From Candidatus Nanopelagicales bacterium (GTDB taxonomy: Bacteria; Actinomycetota; Actinomycetes; S36-B12; UBA5976): 51,325 nucleotides of DNA. The stretch lies in assembly GCA_030157865.1 (NCBI GenBank), contig JAOATY010000038.1, positions 1-51,325 on the forward strand. Reading direction: 5' to 3'. The position numbers were made by a program, and so were the translations under genes. The notes beneath the pieces are model-generated. The model was not told the origin of the DNA, did no database searches, and saw nothing but the letters and a program-made list of their open reading frames with translations. Of this stretch, positions 8,272-17,900 are shown piece after piece (positions within the stretch are counted from its first letter, which is position 1; each line of letters begins with the position of its first letter).

Positions 8272-9821
8272 GGCGCACCCGCCGAAATTGCCACACTAGT
8301 TATTTCGCCCATCTCAAGGCGCGGCAAAGTTAGGACAAATTGAGCACCTTGGTTTGGCGCTCCCCACACATCAATAATGCCGCCATGCAAGGCTGCATCT
8401 TCAGCCGAGATTGAAAGCCCAAGACCAGTGCCACCAAGCGTGCGTTGACGCGCTGGGTCCGCTCGCCAAAAGCGACCAAACACTCTGGATAAATCTTCTA
8501 CTGCAATTCCTTGACCGTGGTCTCGAACTGAAATAGACACACAAGATTCATTCCCAGCGATTTCTACCTCTACCGCACTTCCATCACAGTGTTCAATTGC
8601 ATTAACGACCAAGTTTCTAATGATGCGCGAAACTCTTCGCTTATCTGCTACCACGGTTGTGTCGCCGTTGCTTAAGAATTCAAAAGTAGTTGAGTGTTCA
8701 GCTGCGATTTCATTATTGTCACGCAAGATTGTTTGCGTGATTTGAGACAAGTCAACCGGTGCACTTTCAAGTGGTGACGCCCCAGCATCAATTTTGCTCA
8801 TCTCAAGTAGATCGCTCAATAGCAAATCAAATCGATCTACTTGATTTCTTAGTAGCTCAGCAGATCTGGCCATATCTGGATCAAAGTCCGCGCGAGCGTT
8901 GTAAATCATCTCGCTAGCCATTCGCACGGTGGTTAATGGCGTGCGAAGTTCATGAGAGACATCAGACACAAACTGTTGTTGAATCTGGGAAAGAGATTCC
9001 AGGCGAATGATCTGGCTTTGCAAACTGGTGGCCATTTCATTGAATGAACCAGCCAATCTGGCGATATCGTCTTCGCCGGTAACTTTCATTCGTCGATCTA
9101 AATCACCGGATGCAATTTGGACGGCAATCTCTGCTGCCTCTCTAACAGGATCTGTTACCCGGGCGGTAACAAACCAAGCCAGAACCATCAAGCTCACTAA
9201 GAGCACAATGCCGGTAGCCGCAACGCCTTGCTTAACCAGATCTATGGTTCGCTGTTCGCTATCAAGTGGGAAAAGTAAGTAGAGCTCGTAGGCTCCAACT
9301 CTAGGAATAGTGACTGGGGATCCAACCACTAAACCTTGAGCGGTGACGCCCCCTTCATAAAACAATGTTGAATATGCCCAGGCCTGACGATCTCGCTCAC
9401 GAATTGCAGTTCTTAGTTCTTCTGGAATTGAAGCTTCCGAAATCAACTTGGTTCCGCGTTCCGGAACACCAACTAAGTCAGGGTCACTCAAGAACAATGC
9501 ATCATAAATTCCCGGTGAGCCTGCTCGTACTGCAAGCGCCGTAATGACGGAATCTACAAGTCGAGTGTTGTTAGGAGCTACTAGTCCAATGTCAGAGGCA
9601 TCCAAAAGTCGCTGAACCTCAAGACGTGCCGCTGTCGCTTCAGTGAGCGCGCTCTGTTGTTTTGCTTCCAGCAATCCCGCAGTTACTTGATTTACTAAAA
9701 GCACTCCAACAATGCTTAAGACTGAGGCAGAAATCAAGAACGTCAAAATCAGCAACCGAAGTTGTAAATTTCTTCGCCAATGACTTATGAGCGAAGTTTT
9801 TTCTGGAGCTATTGTGCTCAC
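8268..9821 (-). CDS. mtrB: Sensor histidine kinase MtrB
   Basis: A 517-residue membrane kinase. The first transmembrane helix spans about residues 22-46 and the second about 200-220, with an extracytoplasmic sensor region between. A HAMP linker follows, then a HisKA domain with the phospho-accepting His290 in FVSDVSHELRTPL, and an HATPase domain with DHGQGI and GGTGLGLSI. MtrB phosphorylates MtrA and controls peptidoglycan hydrolase and division genes in Actinobacteria. It starts 3 nt after mtrA and overlaps lpqB, so mtrA, mtrB and lpqB are clearly one transcript. Confidence 0.95.
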   Translation of the reverse strand: MSTIAPEKTSLISHWRRNLQLRLLILTFLISASVLSIVGVLLVNQVTAGLLEAKQQSALTEATAARLEVQRLLDASDIGLVAPNNTRLVDSVITALAVRAGSPGIYDALFLSDPDLVGVPERGTKLISEASIPEELRTAIRERDRQAWAYSTLFYEGGVTAQGLVVGSPVTIPRVGAYELYLLFPLDSEQRTIDLVKQGVAATGIVLLVSLMVLAWFVTARVTDPVREAAEIAVQIASGDLDRRMKVTGEDDIARLAGSFNEMATSLQSQIIRLESLSQIQQQFVSDVSHELRTPLTTVRMASEMIYNARADFDPDMARSAELLRNQVDRFDLLLSDLLEMSKIDAGASPLESAPVDLSQITQTILRDNNEIAAEHSTTFEFLSNGDTTVVADKRRVSRIIRNLVVNAIEHCDGSAVEVEIAGNESCVSISVRDHGQGIAVEDLSRVFGRFWRADPARQRTLGGTGLGLSISAEDAALHGGIIDVWGAPNQGAQFVLTLPRLEMGEITSVAISAGAP

Positions 9822-9824
9822 TGC

Positions 9825-10502
9825 TTAACTTTGTCCTGCTTTGTAACCAACGCCACGCACCGTAACAACAATTTCAGGATGCTCAGGATCTAACTCAATT
9901 TTTGCGCGAAGACGCTGAACGTGCACATTTACTAATCGTGTATCTGCTGCATGCTGGTATTCCCAAACGTCTTCTAGTAACGCTTCTCGTGAGAAAACTT
10001 GCCAAGGGCGCTTTGCAAGAGTTAGAAGTAACTTAAATTCCAGAACGGTAAGTGGAATGTTAACGTCACCGCGCTTAACACCATGCCCCGCAACATCAAT
10101 CACCAAATCACCGACGGTAATTTCATTGACGGAAGGAGCTTCGATACCTCTTAGTCGCGCACGAATTCGGGCGATTAACTCTTCGTTCTTGATTGGCTTA
10201 ACAATGTAATCGTCAGCGCCAGCTTCTAATCCGGTTACGACATCACTGGTATCGCTTCGCGCAGTCAGCATCACGATAGGAACACCACTGGATTCACGAA
10301 TTGCTCGACAGATTTCAATTCCATCTCTGCCAGGGAGCATTAGGTCAAGAAGCACCAAGTCTGGATTTACAACTTGAAACGCATTTAAAGCTTGGTTTCC
10401 ATCTGCACAATAGGAAACGTCAAAACCTTCAGCGCGTAGCAAAATGCCAACGATCTCAGCAATTGATTGGTCATCTTCAATGACCAAGATGCGCTGACTC
10501 AT
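9825..10502 (-). CDS. mtrA: Response regulator MtrA (OmpR/PhoB family)
   Basis: A 225-residue regulator: a receiver domain with the acidic pocket (Glu9, Asp10, Asp11) and phospho-acceptor Asp53 in LLDLMLPG, then a winged-helix DNA-binding domain with the VNVHVQRLRAKIE recognition region. It is the partner of MtrB; MtrA orthologues are essential in several Actinobacteria and bind promoters of cell-wall hydrolase and replication genes. The ATG has GGGAG upstream. The 106-nt gap to the divergent gtrA-like gene must hold both promoters. The M23 peptidase in this window would be a natural target to test. Confidence 0.95.
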   Translation of the reverse strand: MSQRILVIEDDQSIAEIVGILLRAEGFDVSYCADGNQALNAFQVVNPDLVLLDLMLPGRDGIEICRAIRESSGVPIVMLTARSDTSDVVTGLEAGADDYIVKPIKNEELIARIRARLRGIEAPSVNEITVGDLVIDVAGHGVKRGDVNIPLTVLEFKLLLTLAKRPWQVFSREALLEDVWEYQHAADTRLVNVHVQRLRAKIELDPEHPEIVVTVRGVGYKAGQS

Positions 10503-10596
10503 TTCGGCACTCCCTATTAACGCTATTTAGATGCCAAATTTACCTCACTAAATAGAAACCTCGGTACCGATTGAAGTAATGCCCATAAACGTTGGC

Positions 10597-10602
10597 TAAT
10601 CT
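10597..10602 (+). promoter_or_regulatory. -10 element TAATCT for a leaderless gtrA-like transcript
   Basis: TAATCT is 6 nt upstream of the GTG at 10609, with a possible -35 TTGAAG at 10571-10576. The G-rich AAGGGG between them is directly against the start codon, too close to act as a ribosome binding site. Confidence 0.5.
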
Positions 10603-10608
10603 AAGGGG

Positions 10609-11070
10609 GTGCCGGCTAAAGATTTCGTTTCCAAGATGCGCAAAGAGCTTGGCAAATTTGGGGTCATCGGCTTAATTGCATATGTAATTGACTTGACCGT
10701 TTTCAACTTACTTCGATTCGCAGGTGGCGAAGGTCCGCTCTACGATAAGCCACTAACTGCCAAAGTGATCAGCGTGCTAGCTGCAACTACATTCGCGTAC
10801 TTTGGAAATCGGAACTGGACTTTCAAAGATCGATCCAGATCATCATTTCGACGCGAATATGCATTGTTTTTTGTTTTCAATGCAGTCGGAATGATAATTT
10901 CACTTTCCTGTTTGTGGGTAAGTCACTACCTACTTGGTTTTGAAAGTGCATTAGCTGACAACATCAGTGCAAATGTCATCGGCCTCGTGCTTGGAACAAT
11001 CTTTAGATTTTGGGGATACCACACTTGGGTTTTTCCAAATGATGTTTCTAGTGTCGAACAGAACAGTTAA
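10609..11070 (+). CDS. GtrA-like membrane protein
   Basis: A 153-residue protein with about four transmembrane helices matching the GtrA family, small membrane proteins thought to help flip polyprenyl-linked sugars or to support cell-surface polysaccharide synthesis. The FGVIGLIAYVIDLTVFNLLR opening and the KVISVLAATTFAYFGNRNWTF stretch are characteristic. GTG 10609 was chosen from the leaderless promoter; an ATG at 10636 is an alternative. Its stop codon overlaps that of the convergent histidine kinase by 3 nt. A GtrA-like gene also lies near birA/accD5 in Mycobacterium (Rv3277), so the position is conserved. Confidence 0.85.
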   Translation: MPAKDFVSKMRKELGKFGVIGLIAYVIDLTVFNLLRFAGGEGPLYDKPLTAKVISVLAATTFAYFGNRNWTFKDRSRSSFRREYALFFVFNAVGMIISLSCLWVSHYLLGFESALADNISANVIGLVLGTIFRFWGYHTWVFPNDVSSVEQNS

Positions 11071-12083
11071 AACTTTTTATTTGAGTTTGTGCCAACAGAC
11101 ATTAGAAAAATTCCAAACACTGCAGGCTTTAGATTTCTTAATTCAAGACGACCGCCATCAGAAGCAACTTGATTTCTAGCCCAAGCCAATCCCAGTCCAG
11201 TTCCACCAGTAGTGGCACCCTGCGTCATTAAAGTGCTTTCAATATCCTGCGAAATGCCGTCACCTTCGTCTTTGATTTCAATCAAGATCCAAGACTGAAA
11301 ATCTCGGGCTGATATTTGAATCGGTCCAGCTCCGTGCTGTAGTGAATTTTCAATTAGAACCGATAAGACAAGTTCTTGAACTTCTGGAGTTCCCAGAGCC
11401 ACCAGAGTTGGGTCACATTCAACCGAAATCTTTCGCCCAGACGCCAAAACTTTTGCTTGCCATCTATCTTTAACATTTGCCAGCAGTTCCGAAACATTTA
11501 TTTCTGTTAGGTCTCGGTCCGTAGTTGATCTCCAGGTAGTCAAGAGGCCTTCAACTAATTTCACTAGGCGATCAACCTGTCCAAGAGCTGCAGTTGAATC
11601 TTCGTGAACGTTTGAATCTTTTGTGTCTTGAGATATTTGCTCCAAGCGAAGCGACAGTGCCGTAAGCGGTGAACGCAACTGATGCGAAACGTCAGCAGCT
11701 AGTGTGCGTTCAGCATCTAGGCGACGTTGCGCATCCGTTGCCGCGAGATAAAGATTGTTGATTGTTGTGTCCACTTCTGGCATGCCAGTTTCTTCTGGTG
11801 GAGAAATTGAACGACGAGTGGTGATCAGGTTAATCTGACTCAATAATGTTTCGAAAGGTCGAACCGTTGCTTTGGCTAGTACTTGCGAAACGAACACAAC
11901 AAGCGTTGCGGTTAAGCCAACGATGGCTTGAATACCCCAACTAATTGGTGAGGAGTTAGTAATTAAGGTACCTGCGTTAGAACTTTGGAATGTATCTCGA
12001 AACCACAGGTTCACTACTACGGCCAACAAAATTACCCAAGGCAGGATTGCAACAATAAAGAACCTAAACAGTCTTTGTTGCAT
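11067..12083 (-). CDS. Sensor histidine kinase of a second two-component system
   Basis: A 338-residue kinase with two transmembrane helices (about 8-28 and 50-70) and a very short extracytoplasmic loop of some 20 residues, so it probably senses within the membrane or through another protein. The phospho-accepting His134 lies in ADVSHQLRSPLTAL, and the HATPase domain has DEGDGIS and GGTGLGLAW. The glutamine in SHQLRSP is typical of a large group of actinobacterial OmpR-type kinases. It is separated by only 2 nt from its response regulator. The signal is unknown. Confidence 0.9.
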   Translation of the reverse strand: MQQRLFRFFIVAILPWVILLAVVVNLWFRDTFQSSNAGTLITNSSPISWGIQAIVGLTATLVVFVSQVLAKATVRPFETLLSQINLITTRRSISPPEETGMPEVDTTINNLYLAATDAQRRLDAERTLAADVSHQLRSPLTALSLRLEQISQDTKDSNVHEDSTAALGQVDRLVKLVEGLLTTWRSTTDRDLTEINVSELLANVKDRWQAKVLASGRKISVECDPTLVALGTPEVQELVLSVLIENSLQHGAGPIQISARDFQSWILIEIKDEGDGISQDIESTLMTQGATTGGTGLGLAWARNQVASDGGRLELRNLKPAVFGIFLMSVGTNSNKKF

Positions 12084-12085
12084 TA

Positions 12086-12754
12086 CTAGGCCCGATCGAA
12101 TCGAAACCCAAGTCCACGGACAGTGGAAATGTGTTCGCCATCTTCCCCAAGTTTTCGACGCAATGCAGACACATGCATGTCTAAATTCTTAGTCGATCCG
12201 GACCAATCCGTATTCCAAACATCGCGCAGAATTTGTTGGCGACTAATTACTCGCCCAGAGTTTCGCATAAGAAGTTCAAGCAATTGATATTCCGTTGAAG
12301 TTAGAGCTACCTCAATGTCATGGCACTTACAGGTTCGCGCTTCAGTGTTTAAAACGATTCCATTACCGATTAGTTCAGTTACATCTTGGCCTTCAACTCG
12401 TCGCATCAATGCGCGCAAGCGAGCTAACAGCTCTGAAGACTTAAATGGCTTCATGATGTAGTCATCAGCTCCGGCATCCAATCCGACAACTAAATCAAGT
12501 TCGGAAGTTCTAGCCGTAAGAATCAGAATTGGCATGTCTAACTTTTGCGCTCTTAGATTTCGACAAACATCGAGGCCATCCATGTTAGGTAATCCAAGGT
12601 CGAGCACAATCATGTCTGGCTTTGTGGATTTTGCTTTTTCGAGTGCGCTGACTCCATCGCCAACAAGTGCAACGGAATACCCGCCGCCTTGCAATGTGCG
12701 CACAAGTGGACCGGCGATCTCTAGATCATCCTCAGCTACCAAAATGCGCGTCAC
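12086..12754 (-). CDS. Response regulator, OmpR/PhoB family
   Basis: A 222-residue regulator with receiver residues Glu8, Asp9, Asp10 and phospho-acceptor Asp52 (VLDLGLPNMDG), then a winged-helix domain ending in STVRGLGFRFD. The start is GTG, 18 nt after birA, so birA, this regulator and the kinase could share one transcript. Nothing in the sequence reveals its regulon. It is clearly distinct from MtrA. Confidence 0.9.
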   Translation of the reverse strand: MTRILVAEDDLEIAGPLVRTLQGGGYSVALVGDGVSALEKAKSTKPDMIVLDLGLPNMDGLDVCRNLRAQKLDMPILILTARTSELDLVVGLDAGADDYIMKPFKSSELLARLRALMRRVEGQDVTELIGNGIVLNTEARTCKCHDIEVALTSTEYQLLELLMRNSGRVISRQQILRDVWNTDWSGSTKNLDMHVSALRRKLGEDGEHISTVRGLGFRFDRA

Positions 12755-12772
12755 ACTTCGCAGTTTAGTGTC

Positions 12773-13582
12773 CTAAGGCTGGCTAGGTCTTACCTGCAGT
12801 ACATCACCTGAAGTAATCTCAATTGGCCCAGTTTCCGTATCAAGAAGTAACTCACCTGACTCCAAGACATTTACTGCTTTGCCCGTTACAACGGATTGAG
12901 ATTGCCGCGTAACTGAAACTTGTGTACCAACAGTCGAGCTGACGGCCAAGTAAAGCGGTACCCACTCATTTGTGCCCAACTTAGTTACGGCTTCGAGTTG
13001 AACCAACAAGGCTGCAATCAAGGACTCGCGTGACGCATCGATATTGATAAGCGAAAGCGAGGTCGCGATTTGCGTTGGTAATTCATCAATTTGAAGATCG
13101 GTGTTTAGTCCGATTCCAATAACAACGTGCTCGCTTTGGCGTTGAACCAGGATTCCGCCGATTTTTTTAAGTTCTTCCGAATCGGTTTCAATCATCAAAT
13201 CGTTTGGCCACTTCAACTTGGCGTTAGCACCCAAATTCTTTAGGACATTGTTTGCTGCAATTCCAACGAGAAGTGGGATTGCCGAAACTTCACAACTAAA
13301 CAGTTTTATTGGGACAGCAACGCTAAGTGCAATACCGGCGCCAAAAGGACTTTGCCATTCGCGCTGTAAACGGCCTCGACCTTTTATTTGTTCATCAGCT
13401 GTAATTGCAAAAACCTCAGCGCTAGGTTTCTCAGATAACCGCTGAACTGCGAGGTCATTAGTTGATTCAACTTGGGCAAAGACCTTGATATCGAGCCATT
13501 TCGACGAAGTCTTGGCTAACTCACTTAATATGAGATCAGGATCAAGCGCTGGACGCCCGCGTTTCACATCTTTTATATCCAC
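12773..13582 (-). CDS. birA: Biotin--[acetyl-CoA-carboxylase] ligase
   Basis: A 269-residue biotin protein ligase that makes biotinyl-AMP and attaches biotin to carrier domains, here presumably to the carrier domain of the carboxylase alpha subunit at 16098-17864. The nucleotide/biotin loop GRGRLQREW (from Gly68) and the catalytic KWPND (Lys124) are present. There is no N-terminal helix-turn-helix, so it is the enzyme-only type and not the E. coli-like repressor. The GTG start (13580-13582) lies 6 nt after TACCCT on the minus strand, so the mRNA is probably leaderless. It diverges from accD5 across a 38-nt gap. Confidence 0.92.
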   Translation of the reverse strand: MDIKDVKRGRPALDPDLILSELAKTSSKWLDIKVFAQVESTNDLAVQRLSEKPSAEVFAITADEQIKGRGRLQREWQSPFGAGIALSVAVPIKLFSCEVSAIPLLVGIAANNVLKNLGANAKLKWPNDLMIETDSEELKKIGGILVQRQSEHVVIGIGLNTDLQIDELPTQIATSLSLINIDASRESLIAALLVQLEAVTKLGTNEWVPLYLAVSSTVGTQVSVTRQSQSVVTGKAVNVLESGELLLDTETGPIEITSGDVLQVRPSQP

Positions 13583-13587
13583 ATCGC

Positions 13588-13594
13588 TAGGGTA
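13588..13594. promoter_or_regulatory. Overlapping -10 elements serving birA and accD5 in opposite directions
   Basis: TAGGGTA reads TAGGGT on the plus strand (13588-13593) and TACCCT on the minus strand (13594-13589). The minus hexamer is 6 nt from the birA GTG (leaderless). The plus hexamer would start accD5 mRNA near 13600, followed by the ribosome binding site GGAGG at 13611-13615. Confidence 0.5.
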
Positions 13595-13620
13595 GGCGAA
13601 GGACTAGTACGGAGGAACAA

Positions 13621-15210
13621 GTGAGCGCCGAAACAGCCAATAATGGGATCGACATCCATACAACTGCTGGAAAGATCGCAGATCTCGAACAGCGTCGTAA
13701 TGATGCAGCTAATCGTCGCTCTGAGGCCGTAGACAAGCAGCATGCCCGCGGCAAGCTAACTGCAATGGAGCGAATCGAACGCCTATTGGATGAAGGCTCA
13801 TTTCAGCAGATCGATGGCTTAGCTCGGCACCGCTCCCACAACTTTGGCATGGAAAAGTCTCGCCCTTATGGCGACGGCGTAATCACTGGTTATGGAACTA
13901 TCGACGGTCGCCAGGTCTGTGTATTTGCTCAAGACTTCACAGTTTTTGGTGGCTCGCTTGGTGAAGTCTTCGGCGAAAAAATTTGCAAGGTAATGGACTT
14001 GGCGCTTAAGACTGGCGTACCAATGATTGGAATTAACGATTCCGGTGGTGCTCGAATTCAAGAAGGCGTCGTTTCGCTTGGTCTATATGGCGAAATCTTT
14101 AAGCGCAATGCACATGCCTCCGGTGTAATCCCACAGATTTCATTAGTGCTTGGACCATGTGCTGGTGGCGCGGTCTACTCCCCTGCTTTAACTGACTTCA
14201 TCGTCATGGTTGATCAGACTTCCCACATGTTCATTACTGGACCAGAAGTTATCAAAACCGTTACTGGCGAAGAAGTTGCCTTCGAAGACTTAGGCGGCGC
14301 TCGCACTCACAACACCAAGTCTGGTGTGGCTCACTACATGGCATCGGACGAAGATGACGCACTTGAATATGTAAAGAACCTTTTGTCATTCCTACCAAGT
14401 AACAACATGGATGAAGTTCCATACTTGGACGTTGAAGTTGACTTAGAAATCTCCGAAGCAGATTTAATGCTCGACACGATCATTCCGGATTCTCCTAACC
14501 AGCCTTATGACATGCACAAGGTGATTGAAACCATTGTTGATGATGGTGAATTCCTGGAAACCCAGGCATTGTTCGCACCAAACATTATTTGTGGTTACGG
14601 CCGCGTTGAAGGTCGTCCTGTTGGTGTCGTGGCCAGCCAGCCAATGCAATTCGCTGGAACCCTGGACATCGACGCCAGCGAAAAGGCTGCTCGATTCGTA
14701 CGAACCTGTGACTCATTCAATGTGCCAGTTATAACTTTGGTTGACGTTCCAGGATTCTTGCCTGGTACTGATCAAGAATGGCAAGGAATCATTCGCCGTG
14801 GTGCAAAGCTGCTTTATGCCTATGCCGAAGCAACTGTTCCATTGGTAACCATCATTACTCGCAAGGCTTACGGCGGCGCTTACGACGTTATGGGTTCAAA
14901 GCACTTAGGTGCAGACATTAACTTGGCATGGCCAAGTGCTCAGATTGCCGTTATGGGAGCGCAAGGCGCAGTCAACGTGCTTTACCGCAAGGAATTAGCT
15001 GACGCCAAAGATCCTGAGGCGGAGCGCGCAAAGCTGCTTCAAGAATATGATGACAAGTTTGCTAATCCATACATTGCCGCAGAACGCGGATACATCGACA
15101 GAGTAATTGTTCCAAGCGAAACTCGCGTAATGGTAATTCGCGCACTTCGCTCGTTGCGTGGCAAGCGTCAGATTTTGCCTCCTAAGAAGCATGGAAACAT
15201 TCCACTGTGA
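13621..15210 (+). CDS. accD5: Acyl-CoA (propionyl-CoA) carboxylase beta subunit, carboxyltransferase
   Basis: A 529-residue carboxyltransferase that moves CO2 from carboxybiotin to acyl-CoA, most likely propionyl-CoA giving methylmalonyl-CoA. Family features include [20 protein letters not shown], the oxyanion-forming [13 protein letters not shown] and [13 protein letters not shown] stretches and the late VPGFLPG and [16 protein letters not shown] 13621 has an ideal GGAGG five nt upstream. It is followed with 4-nt overlap by the epsilon subunit, then maf and the biotinylated alpha subunit, the order of M. tuberculosis accD5-accE5-maf-accA3. Propionyl-CoA preference is inferred from this context and from the mutase genes in the window. 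Confidence 0.93.
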   Translation: MSAETANNGIDIHTTAGKIADLEQRRNDAANRRSEAVDKQHARGKLTAMERIERLLDEGSFQQIDGLARHRSHNFGMEKSRPYGDGVITGYGTIDGRQVCVFAQDFTVFGGSLGEVFGEKICKVMDLALKTGVPMIGINDSGGARIQEGVVSLGLYGEIFKRNAHASGVIPQISLVLGPCAGGAVYSPALTDFIVMVDQTSHMFITGPEVIKTVTGEEVAFEDLGGARTHNTKSGVAHYMASDEDDALEYVKNLLSFLPSNNMDEVPYLDVEVDLEISEADLMLDTIIPDSPNQPYDMHKVIETIVDDGEFLETQALFAPNIICGYGRVEGRPVGVVASQPMQFAGTLDIDASEKAARFVRTCDSFNVPVITLVDVPGFLPGTDQEWQGIIRRGAKLLYAYAEATVPLVTIITRKAYGGAYDVMGSKHLGADINLAWPSAQIAVMGAQGAVNVLYRKELADAKDPEAERAKLLQEYDDKFANPYIAAERGYIDRVIVPSETRVMVIRALRSLRGKRQILPPKKHGNIPL

Positions 15211-15422
15211 GTCAGGAAATTCGCGTCGTACATGGTCAGCCAACAGATGAAGAGTTGGCTGCAGTACTCATGGTGATTACTGCGCAGGCAGCAGCTGCAA
15301 ACTTAGCTAGCAAGCGCTCTCAGTTACGCCCTGAATGGAATGCTGCACACCGCGGTGTGCGTAAATCATTTGAGCATGGTGCCGGAACTTGGCGCCGTTC
15401 TGCACTTCCTCATCCGTACTAA
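15207..15422 (+). CDS. accE5: Acyl-CoA carboxylase epsilon subunit
   Basis: A 71-residue protein beginning with GTG inside the end of accD5 (4-nt overlap). The short N-terminal strand [17 protein letters not shown] followed by a variable linker and a C-terminal [10 protein letters not shown] is the pattern of the small epsilon subunits found only in Actinobacteria, which bind the beta subunit and raise carboxylase activity. Translational coupling to accD5 fits a fixed stoichiometry. Confidence 0.88.
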   Translation: MSQEIRVVHGQPTDEELAAVLMVITAQAAAANLASKRSQLRPEWNAAHRGVRKSFEHGAGTWRRSALPHPY

Positions 15423-15442
15423 ATCGCAGAGTCAGTAGATCA

Positions 15443-16060
15443 ATGTCTCGCACTGTATTACTTGCTTCAGCATCGACATCTCGCTATTCACTTTTGATAA
15501 ACGCTGGCATCACACCGCTGGTTCAAGTTAGTCATGTAGACGAAGATGCGATTGCCGAAAAACTAAGTCCGATCAATACAGCAGATTTATGTGTTGCGTT
15601 AGCTACTGCAAAAGGTGAAGCGGTAGTGCAAGACATCACCATTACGGATAATCGAAATCTATTGGTCATCGCTGCTGATTCGATGCTGGAATTCGATGGC
15701 AAGTCTTTCGGCAAACCTGGCAGCCCAGATGTTGCAATCGATCGTTGGAAAGCAATGCGTGGCAAGTCTGGATACCTTCACACTGGGCACTGGGTTATGG
15801 ATTTGGTCAGTGGCCAAGTTAGAAGCGGTGTTGCCGGTGCCAAAGTGGAATTTGCTGATATCTCAGATTCTGAAATCACGGCCTATGTAAATAGCGGTGA
15901 ACCGCTTTCGGTAGCTGGAGGCTTCACTCACGAAGGTAAGTCCGCTGCGTTCATAACCAAAATGACTGGAGACAGTCCAGCGGTTGGCGGGATTTCCTTG
16001 GCGCTACTTCGAGAATTTGCCAAGGAAATGAGCATTGAGTGGACCGATCTTTGGGACTAA
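15443..16060 (+). CDS. maf: Maf-type nucleotide pyrophosphatase
   Basis: A 205-residue Maf protein that hydrolyses dTTP, UTP or modified pyrimidine triphosphates to monophosphates and is linked to arrest of septum formation when in excess. Seen are the N-terminal [13 protein letters not shown] (equivalent of the SxSPRR motif, here less canonical), [16 protein letters not shown], and the [10 protein letters not shown] block. I chose ATG 15443 instead of an in-frame ATG at 15389 because homology begins there and it clears the accE5 stop by 20 nt. Its stop TAA is followed immediately by TAGACT, a promoter-like hexamer for accA3. Confidence 0.88.
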   Translation: MSRTVLLASASTSRYSLLINAGITPLVQVSHVDEDAIAEKLSPINTADLCVALATAKGEAVVQDITITDNRNLLVIAADSMLEFDGKSFGKPGSPDVAIDRWKAMRGKSGYLHTGHWVMDLVSGQVRSGVAGAKVEFADISDSEITAYVNSGEPLSVAGGFTHEGKSAAFITKMTGDSPAVGGISLALLREFAKEMSIEWTDLWD

Positions 16061-16066
16061 TAGACT
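16061..16066 (+). promoter_or_regulatory. Possible internal -10 TAGACT for accA3
   Basis: TAGACT abuts the maf stop codon. Transcription would begin near 16073 and leave a leader of about 25 nt with AGGAG at 16088-16092. The hexamer is the one used most in this window, but here the gene is leadered. Confidence 0.35.
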
Positions 16067-16097
16067 TAAGGGACCAAAGGCATTCGTAGGAGTTCAA

Positions 16098-17864
16098 GTG
16101 GCCACCAGTCGCAAGATTGAAAAAGTTCTGATCGCTAACCGTGGTGAAATTGCCATTCGCGTTGCACGCGCTTGTGCCGATTCCGGTATTGCCAGTGTTG
16201 CTGTTTACGCTGATCCTGACCGCGATGCCCAGCACGTAAAGGCTGCTGATGAAGCTTTCGCGCTTGGTGGTAGCAGTGCAGCTGAAAGCTACTTGGTAAT
16301 TGAAAAACTTATCGATGCTGCGAAGAAGTCTGGTGCTAACGCAGTTCACCCTGGCTATGGATTCCTATCTGAAAATGCTGAATTCGCTCAAGCCGTAATT
16401 GATGCAGGATTGATTTGGATTGGTCCACCACCACAAGCCATTCGCGATTTGGGCGATAAAGTTTCCGCTCGTCACATTGCCTCACGTGCTGGTGCACCAC
16501 AGGTACAAGGAACACCAGACCCAGTTAAGGACAGCAAAGAAGTTGTTGAGTTCGCAAAGAAGCATGGCCTGCCAATTGCTATCAAGGCTGCATTCGGTGG
16601 CGGCGGACGCGGACTTAAGGTTGCTCGCAACTTAGAAGAAATTCCAGAGTTATTTGATTCCGCAGTCCGCGAAGCGGTAGCTGCCTTTGGTCGTGGCGAA
16701 TGTTTCGTTGAGCGTTATCTTGATAATCCTCGTCACGTTGAAACTCAGTGCCTAGCTGACGAACATGGAAACGTAGTAATCGTTTCAACTCGCGACTGCT
16801 CACTACAGCGTCGTCACCAAAAACTTGTTGAAGAAGCTCCAGCACCATTCTTGTCCCAAGCTCAAATTGATGAACTTTACAACTCCAGTAAGGCCATCAT
16901 GAAGGAAGCGAAATATGTTGGTGCTGGAACTTGTGAATTCTTAATCGGCCTTGATGGCACGATTTCATTCCTAGAAGTGAATACCCGACTTCAGGTAGAA
17001 CATCCAGTTTCCGAAGAGGTTGCTGGAATTGACTTAGTTCGCGAACAATTCCGAATCGCTCAAGGTGAAGCACTTGGCTATGGCGATCCTGAACTACGGG
17101 GACACTCAATTGAATTCCGTATTAATGGTGAAGATCCGGGTCGTGGCTTCTTGCCGGCTCCAGGTTCGCTAACTGTTTGGAATCCTCCAAGTGGCCCTGG
17201 TATTCGTCTTGATTCCGGCTTTACTAAGGGTGATGTAATCGGTGGCAACTTCGATTCACTTTTGGCCAAGCTGATTGTTACTGGTCGCGACCGCCAAGAA
17301 GCTCTTGAGCGTTCCCGCCGAGCGCTAGCTGAGTTTGAAATTGACGGCATTGCTACTGCACTAACTTTCCACCGTGCCGTCGTTAGTGATCCAGCATTCG
17401 CCCCAGCTGATGCTGCTACCCCATTTTCCGTTCACACCCGCTGGATTGAAACTGAATTTAACAACACAATTCCTGCATTCTCCGGTGGTGCAGGTGAACT
17501 TGCCGAACCAGAAGCTCGAAATCCAATCACTGTAGAAGTTAACGGTCGTCGCATCGAAGTCGTTCTACCGGGCGATATGTCGATTGGGTCTGGTGGCGGA
17601 GCTAAGAAGTCGGCTCGCAAGATTGGCAAGAAGTCTGGCGCTGCCGGTAGTGGCGACGCGGTTGTAGCTCCAATGCAGGGCACTATCGTCAAGATTGCAG
17701 TTACTGAGGGTCAAGAAGTTGCTCAAGGCGACCTAGTTGTAGTCCTAGAGGCCATGAAGATGGAACAGCCGCTAACAGCTCATAAGGCTGGAATTATTAC
17801 TGGCCTTAACGCTGAAGTTGGAACCACAGTTCCAACTGGCACTGAGCTCATGGAGATCAAGTAA
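16098..17864 (+). CDS. accA3: Acyl-CoA carboxylase alpha subunit: biotin carboxylase plus biotin carrier
   Basis: A 588-residue fused protein. The N-terminal two thirds is a biotin carboxylase with ATP-grasp signatures ([45 protein letters not shown]). After a Gly/Lys/Ala-rich linker comes a biotinyl carrier domain with the acceptor Lys554 in [11 protein letters not shown]. It carboxylates its own biotin using ATP and bicarbonate and hands the CO2 to the beta subunit. GTG 16098 is preceded by AGGAG at 5 nt; an upstream in-frame ATG within maf (16035) is rejected for lack of homology. It converges on the flavoprotein gene. Confidence 0.93.
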   Translation: MATSRKIEKVLIANRGEIAIRVARACADSGIASVAVYADPDRDAQHVKAADEAFALGGSSAAESYLVIEKLIDAAKKSGANAVHPGYGFLSENAEFAQAVIDAGLIWIGPPPQAIRDLGDKVSARHIASRAGAPQVQGTPDPVKDSKEVVEFAKKHGLPIAIKAAFGGGGRGLKVARNLEEIPELFDSAVREAVAAFGRGECFVERYLDNPRHVETQCLADEHGNVVIVSTRDCSLQRRHQKLVEEAPAPFLSQAQIDELYNSSKAIMKEAKYVGAGTCEFLIGLDGTISFLEVNTRLQVEHPVSEEVAGIDLVREQFRIAQGEALGYGDPELRGHSIEFRINGEDPGRGFLPAPGSLTVWNPPSGPGIRLDSGFTKGDVIGGNFDSLLAKLIVTGRDRQEALERSRRALAEFEIDGIATALTFHRAVVSDPAFAPADAATPFSVHTRWIETEFNNTIPAFSGGAGELAEPEARNPITVEVNGRRIEVVLPGDMSIGSGGGAKKSARKIGKKSGAAGSGDAVVAPMQGTIVKIAVTEGQEVAQGDLVVVLEAMKMEQPLTAHKAGIITGLNAEVGTTVPTGTELMEIK

Positions 17865-17900
17865 AACTTGATCAATACCCACTGAGATCAAGTAAAACTT
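17853..17900 (+). repeat. 17-bp direct repeat of the accA3 3' end with interleaved hairpins
   Basis: GAGATCAAGTAAAACTT occurs at 17853-17869, where it includes the accA3 stop, and again at 17884-17900. Between and across the copies are two inverted repeats: ACTTGATC (17866-17873) with GATCAAGT (17886-17893), and AAAACTT/AAGTTTT just after. The block fills the convergent gap and may act as a terminator. Confidence 0.6.

Noticed and set aside
15389-15442. Longer start for Maf
   Set aside because: The extra 18 residues overlap accE5, show no homology and lack a ribosome binding site; ATG 15443 begins the conserved fold.
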